Source of the DNA: JBJYIN01 sp046237015
Lineage (GTDB): Bacteria; Pseudomonadota; Gammaproteobacteria; Enterobacterales; Enterobacteriaceae
Reading direction: 5' to 3'
Length of the DNA: 64,000 nt
Assembly (NCBI RefSeq): GCF_046237015.1
Contig: NZ_JBJYIN010000008.1
Span: 62,001 to 126,000 of the forward strand
Shown piece after piece: positions 9,292 to 17,022 of this stretch. A model generated the notes under the pieces. That model was not told the DNA's origin. It saw only the letters and a list, made by a program, of their open reading frames with translations, and made no database searches. The position numbers and the translations under genes were made by a program. How positions within the stretch are numbered: position 1 is the first letter of the stretch; each line of letters starts with the position of its first letter.

Positions 9292-9329
9292 ACTAAAAAA
9301 TAGCGCTGGGTTGTTTTGGTGTAACATTT

Positions 9330-9375
9330 AATGTCTTCCCAGACCGGAAGGGTTGAGAAGACATTATTTCTTTTT
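9330..9375 (+). terminator. Terminator after the DUF1176 gene
   Basis: Perfect arms AATGTCTTC (9330-9338) and GAAGACATT (9357-9365) flank an 18-base loop, followed by ATTTCTTTTT on the plus strand. Confidence 0.7.
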
Positions 9376-9416
9376 AAACGCGACACTCAATAGCATAGCG
9401 GCAGGTAAAATAGCGA

Positions 9417-9956
9417 TTACCACATCAAATCGTCAGGCACTTTAAAATCGGCATACGGATCATCTTCGTCTTGCTCTTCCTGGCTCAGTGCGCTGTGTAA
9501 TACGATGCTGTCTGCATCTCGTTGCGCTATTTTATCAGCTACGCTTGCGGGGATGATGGCATATCCACTGTCACTACTGTTATCGGTGACTAAACGCGCA
9601 ATAGCGAGACGACCGCTAATGAGTTGATTTTGGATTGCCTTATCCACAATAACCTTTTTAATAACGTTATTATCTGTGAAGTTAAAATCAATATCGCCTT
9701 TTGCAATGCTGATTTTGTTCATTTCAATAAGCTGTTTCACCTGTGCTTTATATTCTTTCGATAATACGGCTTGTTTTTGTTGTTCGCTTAGCTGTTTATC
9801 ACGCTCAAGTTGTGCTTTTTTATTTTCTTCCACCGCCTCTCTTGCCTCACGCGCCTGAACGCGTGATTTCTTCGCTGTCCGTTGGACTTTAGCCATTTTC
9901 TTGCTGGTCACTAATCCAGCTTTTAGCATCTGTTCTTGTAAGGTGAGTTTTGTCAT
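9417..9956 (-). CDS. yaiL: YaiL, DUF2058 family protein
   Basis: The product begins MTKLTLQEQMLKAGL, the characteristic DUF2058/YaiL opening, and is 179 residues long, as in E. coli. A highly charged, probably coiled-coil Lys/Glu/Gln-rich region spans about residues 20-80, followed by a small globular C-terminal domain and an acidic tail (EEQDEDDPYADF). The protein is thought to be a cytoplasmic nucleoprotein/RNA-associated factor, but its function is not established. An upstream in-frame TTG at 9980 would add eight residues; the ATG at 9956 is preferred because it matches the family start. Confidence 0.9.
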   Translation of the reverse strand: MTKLTLQEQMLKAGLVTSKKMAKVQRTAKKSRVQAREAREAVEENKKAQLERDKQLSEQQKQAVLSKEYKAQVKQLIEMNKISIAKGDIDFNFTDNNVIKKVIVDKAIQNQLISGRLAIARLVTDNSSDSGYAIIPASVADKIAQRDADSIVLHSALSQEEQDEDDPYADFKVPDDLMW

Positions 9957-10073
9957 CTTCGTATCTAAATTAGGGGGCAATGGTGGGATTATACCTGTAA
10001 TTTTTGGGACTGTGCCACGTTACAGTCCCTGAATGCCGAGTGGCGTGGATCTAGCGGCGTTATCCGAGTTCTT

Positions 10074-10556
10074 TCAAACCTTGAGCAGTTTCACTGTGGC
10101 ATCCACGTCTATCTCATCTTCCGAGAAGATCAACGTCGTTCCTTGAAAGGTTGTGATCGCCAGTTTTCTTAGCGAGCGCATGTCGCCTGGTTTATCAGTT
10201 GATTTCGGTCTGATACTACTCATCAGTATCCCCACTGATAGCACCGCGTTTTCTTTATCAATACGGGTATCGGCAGGCACCTCTTCGCTATAAACCAAAT
10301 AAGACTTGATCGATGTGAGTTTGAGGCGCTCGCCAGCGATATAAATGTATTTACTTTCCGGTACCACTTTCACAGCGTAAGCTGACAAACCCTTGTTATT
10401 TGTGGTGGGCTCGAAGGTGACCGCCGCCTCTTTCTTGAGCAACTCTGGGTTGGCGACTTTGATCACATGAAAATAGCGGTTATCACCGTTTTCATCTTTG
10501 ATAAATCCAAAACCTTTATCTTTAAACCAGGTTGTGATCGTTCCGTTCATCGCCAT
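10074..10556 (-). CDS. Cold-shock-domain protein with an unassigned C-terminal extension
   Basis: Residues 1-65 form a cold shock domain: NGTITTWFKDKGFGFIKDENG contains the RNP1-like KGFGFI motif, and RYFHV replaces the usual VFVH RNP2. This fold binds single-stranded nucleic acid. Residues about 66-160 form a second domain that I do not recognise, with a beta-rich pattern (KYIYIAGERLKLTSIKSYLV). Classic Csp proteins are only about 70 residues, so this is a two-domain member. The gene lies just outside the left copy of the 24-bp direct repeat and is transcribed away from it. Confidence 0.8.
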   Translation of the reverse strand: MAMNGTITTWFKDKGFGFIKDENGDNRYFHVIKVANPELLKKEAAVTFEPTTNNKGLSAYAVKVVPESKYIYIAGERLKLTSIKSYLVYSEEVPADTRIDKENAVLSVGILMSSIRPKSTDKPGDMRSLRKLAITTFQGTTLIFSEDEIDVDATVKLLKV

Positions 10557-10605
10557 TGCTACCTACTTAATCGTTTGTTTATTCAGTTTTTTGCGCGAGC
10601 AAGTT

Positions 10606-10629
10606 CGATAGATAACAGGCAACAAAAAA
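10606..10629 (+). repeat. Left copy of 24-bp direct repeat (putative att)
   Basis: Identical over 24 bp to 17023-17046. The flanking bases differ on both sides. It lies about 50 bp upstream of the start of the cold-shock-domain gene. Confidence 0.7.
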
Positions 10630-10773
10630 CTGCACACGAAAGAAATTGAGTTTGTAGTATAACTTAATGTTTTTATTGTTTTAATCATGAATTTATTTTT
10701 TGTTTACGATTAAAGCGACGTGTCATCATGGAAGGATCATTTACACGTATCTATCCGCGCTTCTCTCACGGCT

Positions 10774-11274
10774 TCAGTCAGGAGAAGGGCCACGTTCAAG
10801 AAAGGTTGAAAGTGCGATGTAACTGCGTACAGAACGTACGCCTTCCAGACTTTGAATTTCCATCAGGAAGTTTTCCAACGACTCGGTATCCGCAGCCCGT
10901 ACTTTTATAAGAACGCACCCATCGCCCGCAACCGTATGCAACTCCTCAACTTCATGTCGACTCGTGAACTGAAGAAGTGCACGTGTCGCTTTATAGCTGC
11001 TGGTGTCGATCACGAGAAATGTTAATAGCGTTCGGCCTAGCTTACAGCCATCCAGCACTGCAACCGTCCCTTTTATTACCCCGTCACGTTTCATCCGCTT
11101 TACGCGATCGTGAACTGCTGGCGCTGAGAGATTCACAATGTTGCTCAATTCGGTGTAACTGCGTCCTGCATCTTCTGCAAGCGCACCTAATATTTTTCGG
11201 TCAATTGCATCGAGATCTACTGGTTTATGCTTTAACTGCCTAATACCATCTTTTTCTTTATCAAAAGCATCCAT
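10774..11274 (-). CDS. Lrp/AsnC family transcriptional regulator
   Basis: A 166-residue protein with an N-terminal winged helix-turn-helix (LDAIDRKILGALAEDAGRSY at about 21-40, then LSAPAVHDRVKRM) and a C-terminal RAM/AsnC ligand-binding domain (about 85-160, with GDGCVLIKVRA as the effector-site Gly-rich loop). Such proteins form octamers or dimers that sense amino acids. It is transcribed divergently from an MFS exporter gene 84 bp away, so local control of that exporter is likely by analogy with other Lrp/exporter pairs. The N-terminal 18 residues are variable and the true start might be slightly later. Confidence 0.92.
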   Translation of the reverse strand: MDAFDKEKDGIRQLKHKPVDLDAIDRKILGALAEDAGRSYTELSNIVNLSAPAVHDRVKRMKRDGVIKGTVAVLDGCKLGRTLLTFLVIDTSSYKATRALLQFTSRHEVEELHTVAGDGCVLIKVRAADTESLENFLMEIQSLEGVRSVRSYIALSTFLERGPSPD

Positions 11275-11358
11275 TTGAGTTCACTTTCAGAATGAAAATA
11301 TGAATATACTCAGTTTTACCTAATGTTATTAAGTCAGCAAGTATATATTGGAGTTGCA

Positions 11359-12534
11359 ATGCCCATCGCACTTTTAGCTCTCGCCGTCGGCGCATTCGGG
11401 ATAGGTCTTACTGAGTTCGTTATCGCAGGAATTCTCCCTCAAATTGCCGCTGATTTTGGTATCAGTATTCCGACCGCCGGTTTTATGGCTACATCCTACG
11501 CGCTTGGGGTGTTTGTCGGTGCCCCGTTGTTGACGGTTCTGGGTGCCAACGTTCCTCGTAAGACCATGTTGATAGCACTGGCGTTCATTTTCACACTAGG
11601 CAACATCATTACCGCAACGGCACCGACGCTGGCTCTGGCGATCGCAGGCCGTGTCATTACGTCTTTCAATCACGGCGCTTTTTTCGGGATCGGTTCGATC
11701 ATCGCCGCCTCACTGGTTGCTCCGGGGCGTCAGGCAAGCGCAATTGCTTTTATGTTTTCCGGGCTAACGCTGGCAAACCTGATCGGTGTTCCGGCAGGGA
11801 CCTGGCTTGCTCAGGCTGTTAGCTGGCGGCTTGTTTTCTGGGTCATTGCAGGTATCGGTCTGCTTACGATTGCATGTGTCGCTCTGCTTGTCCCGCATAT
11901 CGAAAAAGGGAAAGCGATTGCGTTGCGGGCGGAATTACGAGCCTTTGTCGATCCTCAGGTGTTGTTAGTCATGGGGATTACCATATTTGGTCCGGCGGCT
12001 TTTTTTACTTCCATCACTTATATTGCACCGATGATGATCGAGGAGGCCGGTTTTTCTGCCAGTAATGTGGCGTGGCTGATGGTACTTTTTGGTTTGGGAT
12101 TGGCCGTAGGAAACTGGATTGGGGGGCGTTTCGCCGATCGTTCGCTTTTTGGCACGCTTTTCGTCACCCTAGCGGCACAAGGCATTGTTCTTTTGGTTTT
12201 TTGGGCCGGTGTCGAAAACCCAGTCATTGCCAGTGCATCGGTATTCCTCATGGCAGCGTTCGGTTTTGCGACGGTTTCACCTATTCAGAAACTGGTCATG
12301 GATCGTGCCAGCGATGCTGGCGCACCTACTATGGCCGCCTCGGTGAATATCGGCATGTTTAATCTGGGAAATGCGCTGGGTGCCTGGGCTGGTGGAGCGA
12401 CTATTGCTGCTGGTTTTGGTCTGGTTTCACCTAATTGGGCCGGAGCCATTCTGTCGTTTATTGCGTTGGGGCTTGCTTTTCTTGCATGGCAGAGCGCGCG
12501 TAAAGAATATGAATTACAAGAGCAAACTGAATGA
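11359..12534 (+). CDS. MFS exporter of the AraJ/YdhP (DHA1) type
   Basis: The 391-residue product has twelve predicted transmembrane segments. The opening ALAVGAFGIGLTEFVIAGILP is typical of the AraJ/YdhP/sugar-efflux DHA1 branch of the major facilitator superfamily, and VGAPLLTVLGANVPRKTML is the loop 2-3 signature. The ATG at 11359 has GGAG five bases upstream; the upstream TTG at 11323 lacks this. The gene is divergent from a Lrp/AsnC regulator. Export of an amino acid, purine or drug is possible; the substrate cannot be read from the sequence. The gene lies inside the repeat-bounded segment. Confidence 0.88.
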   Translation: MPIALLALAVGAFGIGLTEFVIAGILPQIAADFGISIPTAGFMATSYALGVFVGAPLLTVLGANVPRKTMLIALAFIFTLGNIITATAPTLALAIAGRVITSFNHGAFFGIGSIIAASLVAPGRQASAIAFMFSGLTLANLIGVPAGTWLAQAVSWRLVFWVIAGIGLLTIACVALLVPHIEKGKAIALRAELRAFVDPQVLLVMGITIFGPAAFFTSITYIAPMMIEEAGFSASNVAWLMVLFGLGLAVGNWIGGRFADRSLFGTLFVTLAAQGIVLLVFWAGVENPVIASASVFLMAAFGFATVSPIQKLVMDRASDAGAPTMAASVNIGMFNLGNALGAWAGGATIAAGFGLVSPNWAGAILSFIALGLAFLAWQSARKEYELQEQTE

Positions 12535-12580
12535 GGAAATCAAATCCCCCTTAGTGGGCGATCTGATTATCTCTCATGAA

Positions 12581-12643
12581 CAAGGTGCGGCCTTGGATAA
12601 GGCGAGCAGCTGACCGCATGTCTTAATCAAAAGGCCGCACTTG
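12581..12643. terminator. Convergent-gene inverted repeat (possible bidirectional terminator)
   Basis: Perfect 10-bp arms GTGCGGCCTT (12585-12594) and AAGGCCGCAC (12631-12640) flank a 36-base loop between the convergent MFS and SDR genes. The stem is GC-rich but there is no long T tract on either strand, so termination is plausible rather than clear. Confidence 0.45.
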
Positions 12644-13477
12644 TCAGAGATTTTTATCTACGCTGAGTGTTATCGATTTTGTTGTTTCAAGTGTTTCCAG
12701 TCTGAGGGTTAATGCCTGTCGGATAGAATGATAGGCTTTGCTGCCGAGAGCCAGCCGAAAAGGGAGATTCTCGCTGTCTACGGCAGCAATAATGGCATCC
12801 GCCGTTTTTACTGCGTCACCTTTTATCTCAAGAGAACCATCAACCAGAGAACGGCGAACGATACCTGCTGGCGTCTGCTCATAACACGCCATAGGTTCTG
12901 CAATATCGACCCCAGACACGAAGTTCGTGTCTGTTGGGCCCGGTTCTGCTATCAGAAAATCGATGCCGAATGGAGCAACTTCCTGAGAAACCGACTCTAT
13001 AAATCCTTCAACTCCCCATTTTGTCGCGTGATAAAGGCTAAAGTTCGGCCATGCCATTTGGCCGCCTTCGGATGAAATTTGAACGATACGACCACCGCCT
13101 TGTTTACGCAGGTAGGGAAGTGCGGCGCGGATAAACTGAATAGAACCAACCAGATTCGTTGCGATCTGCCGTGTAATTTGAGCATCACTGACTTCTTCTG
13201 CGGCGCCAAATAGGCCATAACCGGCATTACTGACCAATACATCAATCTTTTCGTTGTCGAGAAAGGCCTGTTTGGTTGCTGATTTAACTGCTGCGCTATC
13301 CGTTACATCAAGAATAATGATCTTTAGCTTCTCGCCATACATCGTTTGTAAATCAGCCAGTGCACCTTGCTTACGTAAAGTGGCGATGACCTTGTCGCCG
13401 CGTGAGAGTAAGCGCTCTGTCATGAGGCGGCCCAAGCCTGTGGAGGTGCCAGTAATAAACCAGGTTTTGCTTTTCAT
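12644..13477 (-). CDS. Short-chain dehydrogenase/reductase (classical SDR)
   Basis: This 277-residue protein has the Rossmann cofactor motif TGTSTGLG (Gly10, Gly14, Gly16), the NAG motif at 84-86, a catalytic serine near 135 and YHATK (Tyr149, Lys153). These are all features of classical NAD(P)-dependent SDR oxidoreductases. Arg/Lys residues after the second strand (TLRKQ) hint at NADPH preference. It is transcribed divergently from a LysR regulator 103 bp away, the common arrangement in which the regulator controls the oxidoreductase. The substrate is unknown. Confidence 0.92.
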   Translation of the reverse strand: MKSKTWFITGTSTGLGRLMTERLLSRGDKVIATLRKQGALADLQTMYGEKLKIIILDVTDSAAVKSATKQAFLDNEKIDVLVSNAGYGLFGAAEEVSDAQITRQIATNLVGSIQFIRAALPYLRKQGGGRIVQISSEGGQMAWPNFSLYHATKWGVEGFIESVSQEVAPFGIDFLIAEPGPTDTNFVSGVDIAEPMACYEQTPAGIVRRSLVDGSLEIKGDAVKTADAIIAAVDSENLPFRLALGSKAYHSIRQALTLRLETLETTKSITLSVDKNL

Positions 13478-13580
13478 CAGAATGTCTCATCATATTTAAT
13501 GTGCAAAACATAAATTACCGCCTTGTTAGTGATACGATAAGCCGCAACAAATGGCATGAAGAGGTGAAATATATTCACCA

Positions 13581-14465
13581 ATGAAAATTCCATCTTTATC
13601 AGACTTGAATGCTTTCGTCGCAGTCGCTGAGCAACGTAGCTTTAGGAAAGCGGCTGAACTATCGGGTGTTACGCGTTCATCATTAAGCCATACCATCCGT
13701 GGATTGGAGGAGAAACTTGGCGTTAGGTTGTTCCATCGCACAACGAGAAGTGTTTCATTAACTGAATCTGGTGAGCAGTTGATCAGACGTATTACTCCGC
13801 ATATTGCAGGGCTGGAACAAGCGGTGATTGAGATTGCCCGAACCCAGGGGCAATTACTTGGCACGTTACGTATCAATGGATGTGAAGAGGCAATCCAACT
13901 CTTACTCCAAACCATCGTTCCTGAATACCAGGCAAATTATCCCAATGTAGAATTGGACTTAGTTGTTGAAGGAAGGCTTGTTGATATTGTGGCTGAAGGC
14001 TTTGATGCTGGAATAAGGCTGGCTGAAAATGTTCCTGTTGATATGGTTGCGGTGCCTATCGGGGAGGATATTCGGTTTCTAGTGGTTGCATCACCACTCT
14101 ATCTTGCAAAAAATTCAGCGCCTGAAACACCGTATGAATTACTGAAACATCAGTGTATTCGCCAGCGATTACCCGGCGGTAAGCGCTATCGCTGGGAGTT
14201 TTCTCTCAATGGTCAGAATATAGCTTTGGACGTGCCGGGAACATTAACGCTTAATCGTTCACCCTTGATGGTTGATGCCGCGATAAGAGGTTTAGGGCTT
14301 GCCTTTATCCCTGAAATTCATGCGAGACAGGCATTGAACGATGGGCGTTTATTAACTGTATTAGAGAAATGGAGCCTGACCGTCCCCGGCCTTCGTCTTT
14401 ATTTTCCGGCTAATCGGCACATGCCTGCAAGCCTCAGAGCGTTAGTTGATATGATCAAGCGTTGA
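13581..14465 (+). CDS. LysR-type transcriptional regulator (PgrR/AaeR-like branch)
   Basis: A 294-residue LysR protein. The N-terminal winged HTH is LSDLNAFVAVAEQRSFRKAAELSG with SRSSLSHTIRGLEEKLGVRLFHRTTRSV (about residues 5-60), and the type 2 periplasmic-binding-like effector domain covers about 90-290. The phrase FDAGIRL in the effector domain is common in the branch containing PgrR and AaeR-like proteins. It is divergent from the SDR gene and probably regulates it and itself. The effector is unknown. Confidence 0.93.
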   Translation: MKIPSLSDLNAFVAVAEQRSFRKAAELSGVTRSSLSHTIRGLEEKLGVRLFHRTTRSVSLTESGEQLIRRITPHIAGLEQAVIEIARTQGQLLGTLRINGCEEAIQLLLQTIVPEYQANYPNVELDLVVEGRLVDIVAEGFDAGIRLAENVPVDMVAVPIGEDIRFLVVASPLYLAKNSAPETPYELLKHQCIRQRLPGGKRYRWEFSLNGQNIALDVPGTLTLNRSPLMVDAAIRGLGLAFIPEIHARQALNDGRLLTVLEKWSLTVPGLRLYFPANRHMPASLRALVDMIKR

Positions 14466-14493
14466 TAGCGAATTTCTGGCTACCTTACCGCGC

Positions 14494-14853
14494 TCAATCG
14501 AATTGTTTTTCATAAGCATCTAGATGATGTTTAAAGAACTTTTCATAAATTTCTGCGGTACTAACTAAAATTGTTACTTCTATAAATGGTTCGCCTAATT
14601 CTTCTGAAATATCTTCGATAACGATGAAGTCATTGGCTATCTCCTCATCTGTCCCTCTAATGAATAGTTTACAGCCAGTTTTATCTGCGTTTGGTGAATA
14701 AAACTGAGTGGGCTTAAAAGCCCCATGAACGAATCCCATCGGAGGATCGCCAAACTCTAATTCAGAGAAGCCGATAATTTTGTTCCCTTTTCTAATTTCG
14801 AATGCCACTTGGTTTTCCTTGAAAGAACGAGAGAAATTGAATTTGTTATTCAA
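14494..14853 (-). CDS. Unknown acidic protein of 119 residues
   Basis: I do not recognise this protein. It is acidic, has no signal peptide or membrane segment, and alternates short beta-like stretches (FEIRKGNKIIGFSELEF, PFIEVTILV) with a final helix-like segment (AEIYEKFFKHHLDAYEKQFD). The gene is more AT-rich than its neighbours, consistent with horizontal acquisition, and lies between a LysR gene and a toxin-antitoxin locus inside the repeat-bounded segment. Small AT-rich orphan genes of this size and charge are sometimes immunity proteins, but nothing here shows that. Confidence 0.6.
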   Translation of the reverse strand: MNNKFNFSRSFKENQVAFEIRKGNKIIGFSELEFGDPPMGFVHGAFKPTQFYSPNADKTGCKLFIRGTDEEIANDFIVIEDISEELGEPFIEVTILVSTAEIYEKFFKHHLDAYEKQFD

Positions 14854-15024
14854 TGTTATGATTTTTAGATAATTTTTATTATTGACTTTTACTTCATAGT
14901 AAAAATTGTAGTCCCATAGAGAAAAGTCAGTTTAAAAATGGCTATATCTCACCCGTTGTATACGCTGGTTTTTAGCGCTGGCTGTGCTGTAAATTTAATT
15001 TAGCTTTACTACGCTCCAATACCA

Positions 15025-15183
15025 TCATTTTTCGGGTGTGTTGCCATAAATACCATCTAGCAACATAAACTTGCGCCACTCGGCTGTACTCAAATAAAGG
15101 GATCTGTGCATCAACTCGCCGACACGTTTCCCACCCCAGCCGGACGATCTTGATTGTTGGTTATATTCTTTGTCGTCTTTCAT
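15025..15183 (-). CDS. Possible small protein of 52 residues downstream of the ParE-like toxin
   Basis: Reading the minus strand from the ATG at 15183 gives 52 codons (MKDDKEYNQQSRSSGWGGKR... ending GNTPEK) and a TGA. The composition (Trp, Gly and charged residues, with a helical EWRKFMLLD stretch) looks protein-like rather than random. No clear ribosome site precedes the ATG, and the frame stays open upstream with no start codon for at least 12 codons, so it may be the tail of a decayed gene. It follows the toxin gene on the same strand by 46 bp. Confidence 0.35.
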   Translation of the reverse strand: MKDDKEYNQQSRSSGWGGKRVGELMHRSLYLSTAEWRKFMLLDGIYGNTPEK

Positions 15184-15229
15184 GGCTGTGTGCCGGTTAG
15201 TTGGTTGATGTGCGTTGATTAAAGATTGT

Positions 15230-15514
15230 TCACCATTTTGACGGTAAACGCCTGTGCGTATGAAAAACTCGCAGAATCTGAATTATATTATCTTTCACGC
15301 GGTAAGGGATGATGTAGGGATAGTGCGTTAACACCAGCTCACGCGTTCCCAGCACACGTCCAGGTCTTCCCATTGCTGGCTGTTGCGGTAGTAATTCCGT
15401 CAACCTTTGGACTTCATCTATGAATTGGCTGGCGGCTTGTGGATCGTCCTGCGCGATATAGCGGTACTCGGCTTCCAAATTGGCCGCGGCTTTACGCAGC
15501 CATTTAATTTCCAT
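15230..15514 (-). CDS. RelE/ParE family toxin
   Basis: The 94-residue basic protein (MEIKWLRKAAANLEAEYRYIAQDDPQAA...) has the ParE/RelE superfamily pattern: an N-terminal strand and helical hairpin, then a sheet with GTRELVLTHYPYIIPYRV and the terminal IIQILRVFHTHRRLP. ParE members poison DNA gyrase, while RelE members cleave mRNA on the ribosome; the length and the HxxRxxP ending fit the ParE-like branch. Its start overlaps the antitoxin gene by 11 bp, as usual for translationally coupled type II toxin-antitoxin operons. The target is inferred only from family. Confidence 0.92.
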   Translation of the reverse strand: MEIKWLRKAAANLEAEYRYIAQDDPQAASQFIDEVQRLTELLPQQPAMGRPGRVLGTRELVLTHYPYIIPYRVKDNIIQILRVFHTHRRLPSKW

Positions 15515-15749
15515 GCCTTGCCGTACCTAATTTTTTAAAGAGATTGTTCATCTCATCTGATGAGACAAAATCACCCGCATCAGCCTCTTTTATAGCTTGC
15601 TCGATCTCTGCTATCTGCCAAGCTTCCCGCGCAAGATAGTCTTCAATGGCTTGCCCAGCCAGAAAAGAGCGGGTACGTCCTGTAGCTTTAGCCAACGCAT
15701 CAAGCTGAGCGGTTGTTTCATCATTCAATCGAACGGACATGACACCCAT
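15504..15749 (-). CDS. Ribbon-helix-helix antitoxin (CopG/RelB-like)
   Basis: An 81-residue protein with an N-terminal ribbon-helix-helix DNA-binding domain (SVRLNDETTAQLDALAKATGRTRSFLAGQAIEDYL at about 5-39) and an acidic C-terminal tail that would wrap the toxin. It is the first gene of the operon. GAGG stands about 8 bases before the ATG, and a second ATG three codons later is also possible. Antitoxin dimers should repress the promoter through the paired palindromes found just upstream. Confidence 0.92.
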   Translation of the reverse strand: MGVMSVRLNDETTAQLDALAKATGRTRSFLAGQAIEDYLAREAWQIAEIEQAIKEADAGDFVSSDEMNNLFKKLGTARHGN

Positions 15750-15762
15750 ATCGCCACCTCAC

Positions 15763-15789
15763 TACATTGTATGTTTTGTATACATTGTA
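15763..15789 (-). promoter_or_regulatory. Putative RHH antitoxin operator
   Basis: Two copies of the 9-bp near-palindrome TACATTGTA (15763-15771 and 15781-15789) lie 18 bp apart, centre to centre, directly upstream of the antitoxin gene. Ribbon-helix-helix repressors bind such paired short palindromes. Confidence 0.6.
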
Positions 15790-15992
15790 GTTACTAGGGA
15801 GATAGGAGGCAAGCGACTACTTAATGTGTTGTTCTCTATCCAGGTATGAATTAGCCGCTGGCGTCTGTTAAGACATGCAAGCCAAGATAAAATGTAGTTA
15901 GTCAAACCATCAACAGGTAATCTGGCAACACGGGAAAAGTGCGCCATCAGTACTGCTGTTTCATCGCGTCTATAAATATTCAGGAGGATTCA

Positions 15993-16541
15993 ATGTCTTC
16001 AGCTTTTCAACATCGTTTCATTCTTACAGGTGGCCCAGGGTCAGGCAAAAGCACGATAATTGATACGATTATAAAAAGAGGGTTTTGGTGTTCTAAAGAA
16101 GCAGGAAGAGGTGTTATACAAGACCAGGTTAACATCGGCGGCGATGCATTACCCTGGGCCAACCAGACTGCATTTGCAGAGCTCATGCTAGCTTGGGAAA
16201 TGCGTTCGTGGCACGAAGCAGAAGGGCAAACACAACCATGCTTCTTCGACCGTGGAGTTCCTGATGTTGCAGGTTACTTACGTCTTTCCGAACTTACCAT
16301 ACCAAGGCATCTGGAAAATGCCATCGAGAAATTTCGCTATAACCAAACCGTATTTATTGCACCACCCTGGCGTGACATATATGTGCAGGATACAGAGCGC
16401 AAACAATCTTTCGATGTCGCTGTCGCAACATATCACGCAATGGTGAAAACATACCGTACGTATGACTACCAGTTGATTGAATTACCATGCGTTTCTGTAG
16501 AAGAACGTGTGGATTTTATCCTTTCCAGAATAGTTCGTTGA
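15993..16541 (+). CDS. Small P-loop ATPase (AAA_28-like)
   Basis: A 182-residue protein starting at the ATG with AGGAGG seven bases upstream; an in-frame ATG at 15939 is less likely. The Walker A motif GGPGSGKST covers residues 13-21 and a Walker B-like segment CFFDRGVPD lies near 83-91. The overall pattern (FILTGGPGSGKST, EAGRGVIQDQV, then FIAPPW) matches the AAA_28 family of nucleoside-triphosphatase or kinase-like proteins. The true reaction is unknown. It is encoded alone on the plus strand between the toxin-antitoxin pair and the integrase remnant, as cargo of the putative island. Confidence 0.82.
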   Translation: MSSAFQHRFILTGGPGSGKSTIIDTIIKRGFWCSKEAGRGVIQDQVNIGGDALPWANQTAFAELMLAWEMRSWHEAEGQTQPCFFDRGVPDVAGYLRLSELTIPRHLENAIEKFRYNQTVFIAPPWRDIYVQDTERKQSFDVAVATYHAMVKTYRTYDYQLIELPCVSVEERVDFILSRIVR

Positions 16542-16931
16542 TAAAACGACAACTACACGTAATGGTGTACCACCATGCCTGGATCTGCCGTCTTCTAGTG
16601 AACATTTGGCGAACGTGTTTAGGTTGATGGCTTGCTCTTGTTCGCGTTGCTGTTGCTGGTGGAATTGTGGATTGATGCTTTTTTCTAAGAGAGCTTTGGC
16701 TGCTTCCCGCATTTGTCTGGCATCAGCTAAAGAAATTGCCGGATAGCTGCCAAACGTCAACGTAGTGCGCTTTTTAGTCTGTGGGTGGTAATAGCGAAAA
16801 CGCCATGTCTTTGTGCCGGAAGGTTTGACGAACAATAGCAGCCCGCCACCATCATGTAGCGACAATTCTTTGTCTATTGCTTTAGCAGCTTTGACTTCCG
16901 TGTTTGTGAGGGGCTTTGCCTGAATTGCCAT
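16482..16931 (-). pseudogene. Truncated P4-family integrase (N-terminal arm-binding domain)
   Basis: Residues 1 to about 107 match the N-terminal DUF4102/arm-DNA-binding region of P4-type tyrosine integrases: KPLTNTEVKAAK, LHDGGGLLLFVKPSGTKTWRFRYY, LTFGSYPAISLADAR. After NLNTFA (near 16607) the frame runs into unrelated sequence and ends; the core-binding and catalytic domains with the Arg-His-Arg-Tyr residues are missing. A full integrase is about 400 residues, so this is a remnant. It starts about 90 bp from the right direct repeat and points away from proL, as intact island integrases do. The tail overlaps the 3-prime end of the NTPase gene. Confidence 0.85.
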
Positions 16932-16944
16932 GATCGTTACCTTT

Positions 16945-16994
16945 GGGACTACGGTTTTATGGGACTACGTTGATTTAGTCCCAAATGTAGTCCC
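16945..16994. repeat. Four GGGACTA boxes, putative integrase arm sites
   Basis: GGGACTA occurs at 16945-16951 and 16961-16967, and its complement TAGTCCC at 16977-16983 and 16988-16994. They sit between the integrase start and the right direct repeat, where tyrosine integrases bind their arm sites. Confidence 0.5.
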
Positions 16995-17022
16995 AAACTT
17001 TCCGGCTGTAAACGGGGTATGC

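Noticed and set aside
10006..10029. Inverted repeat GGGACTGT/ACAGTCCC between yaiL and the cold-shock-domain gene as a terminator
   Set aside because: On the minus strand it is followed by A residues and not T, so it does not fit an intrinsic terminator of the cold-shock-domain gene.
16561..16576. Small palindrome at the integrase breakpoint as an insertion-sequence end
   Set aside because: Only six base pairs of stem, with no transposase and no matching opposite end.
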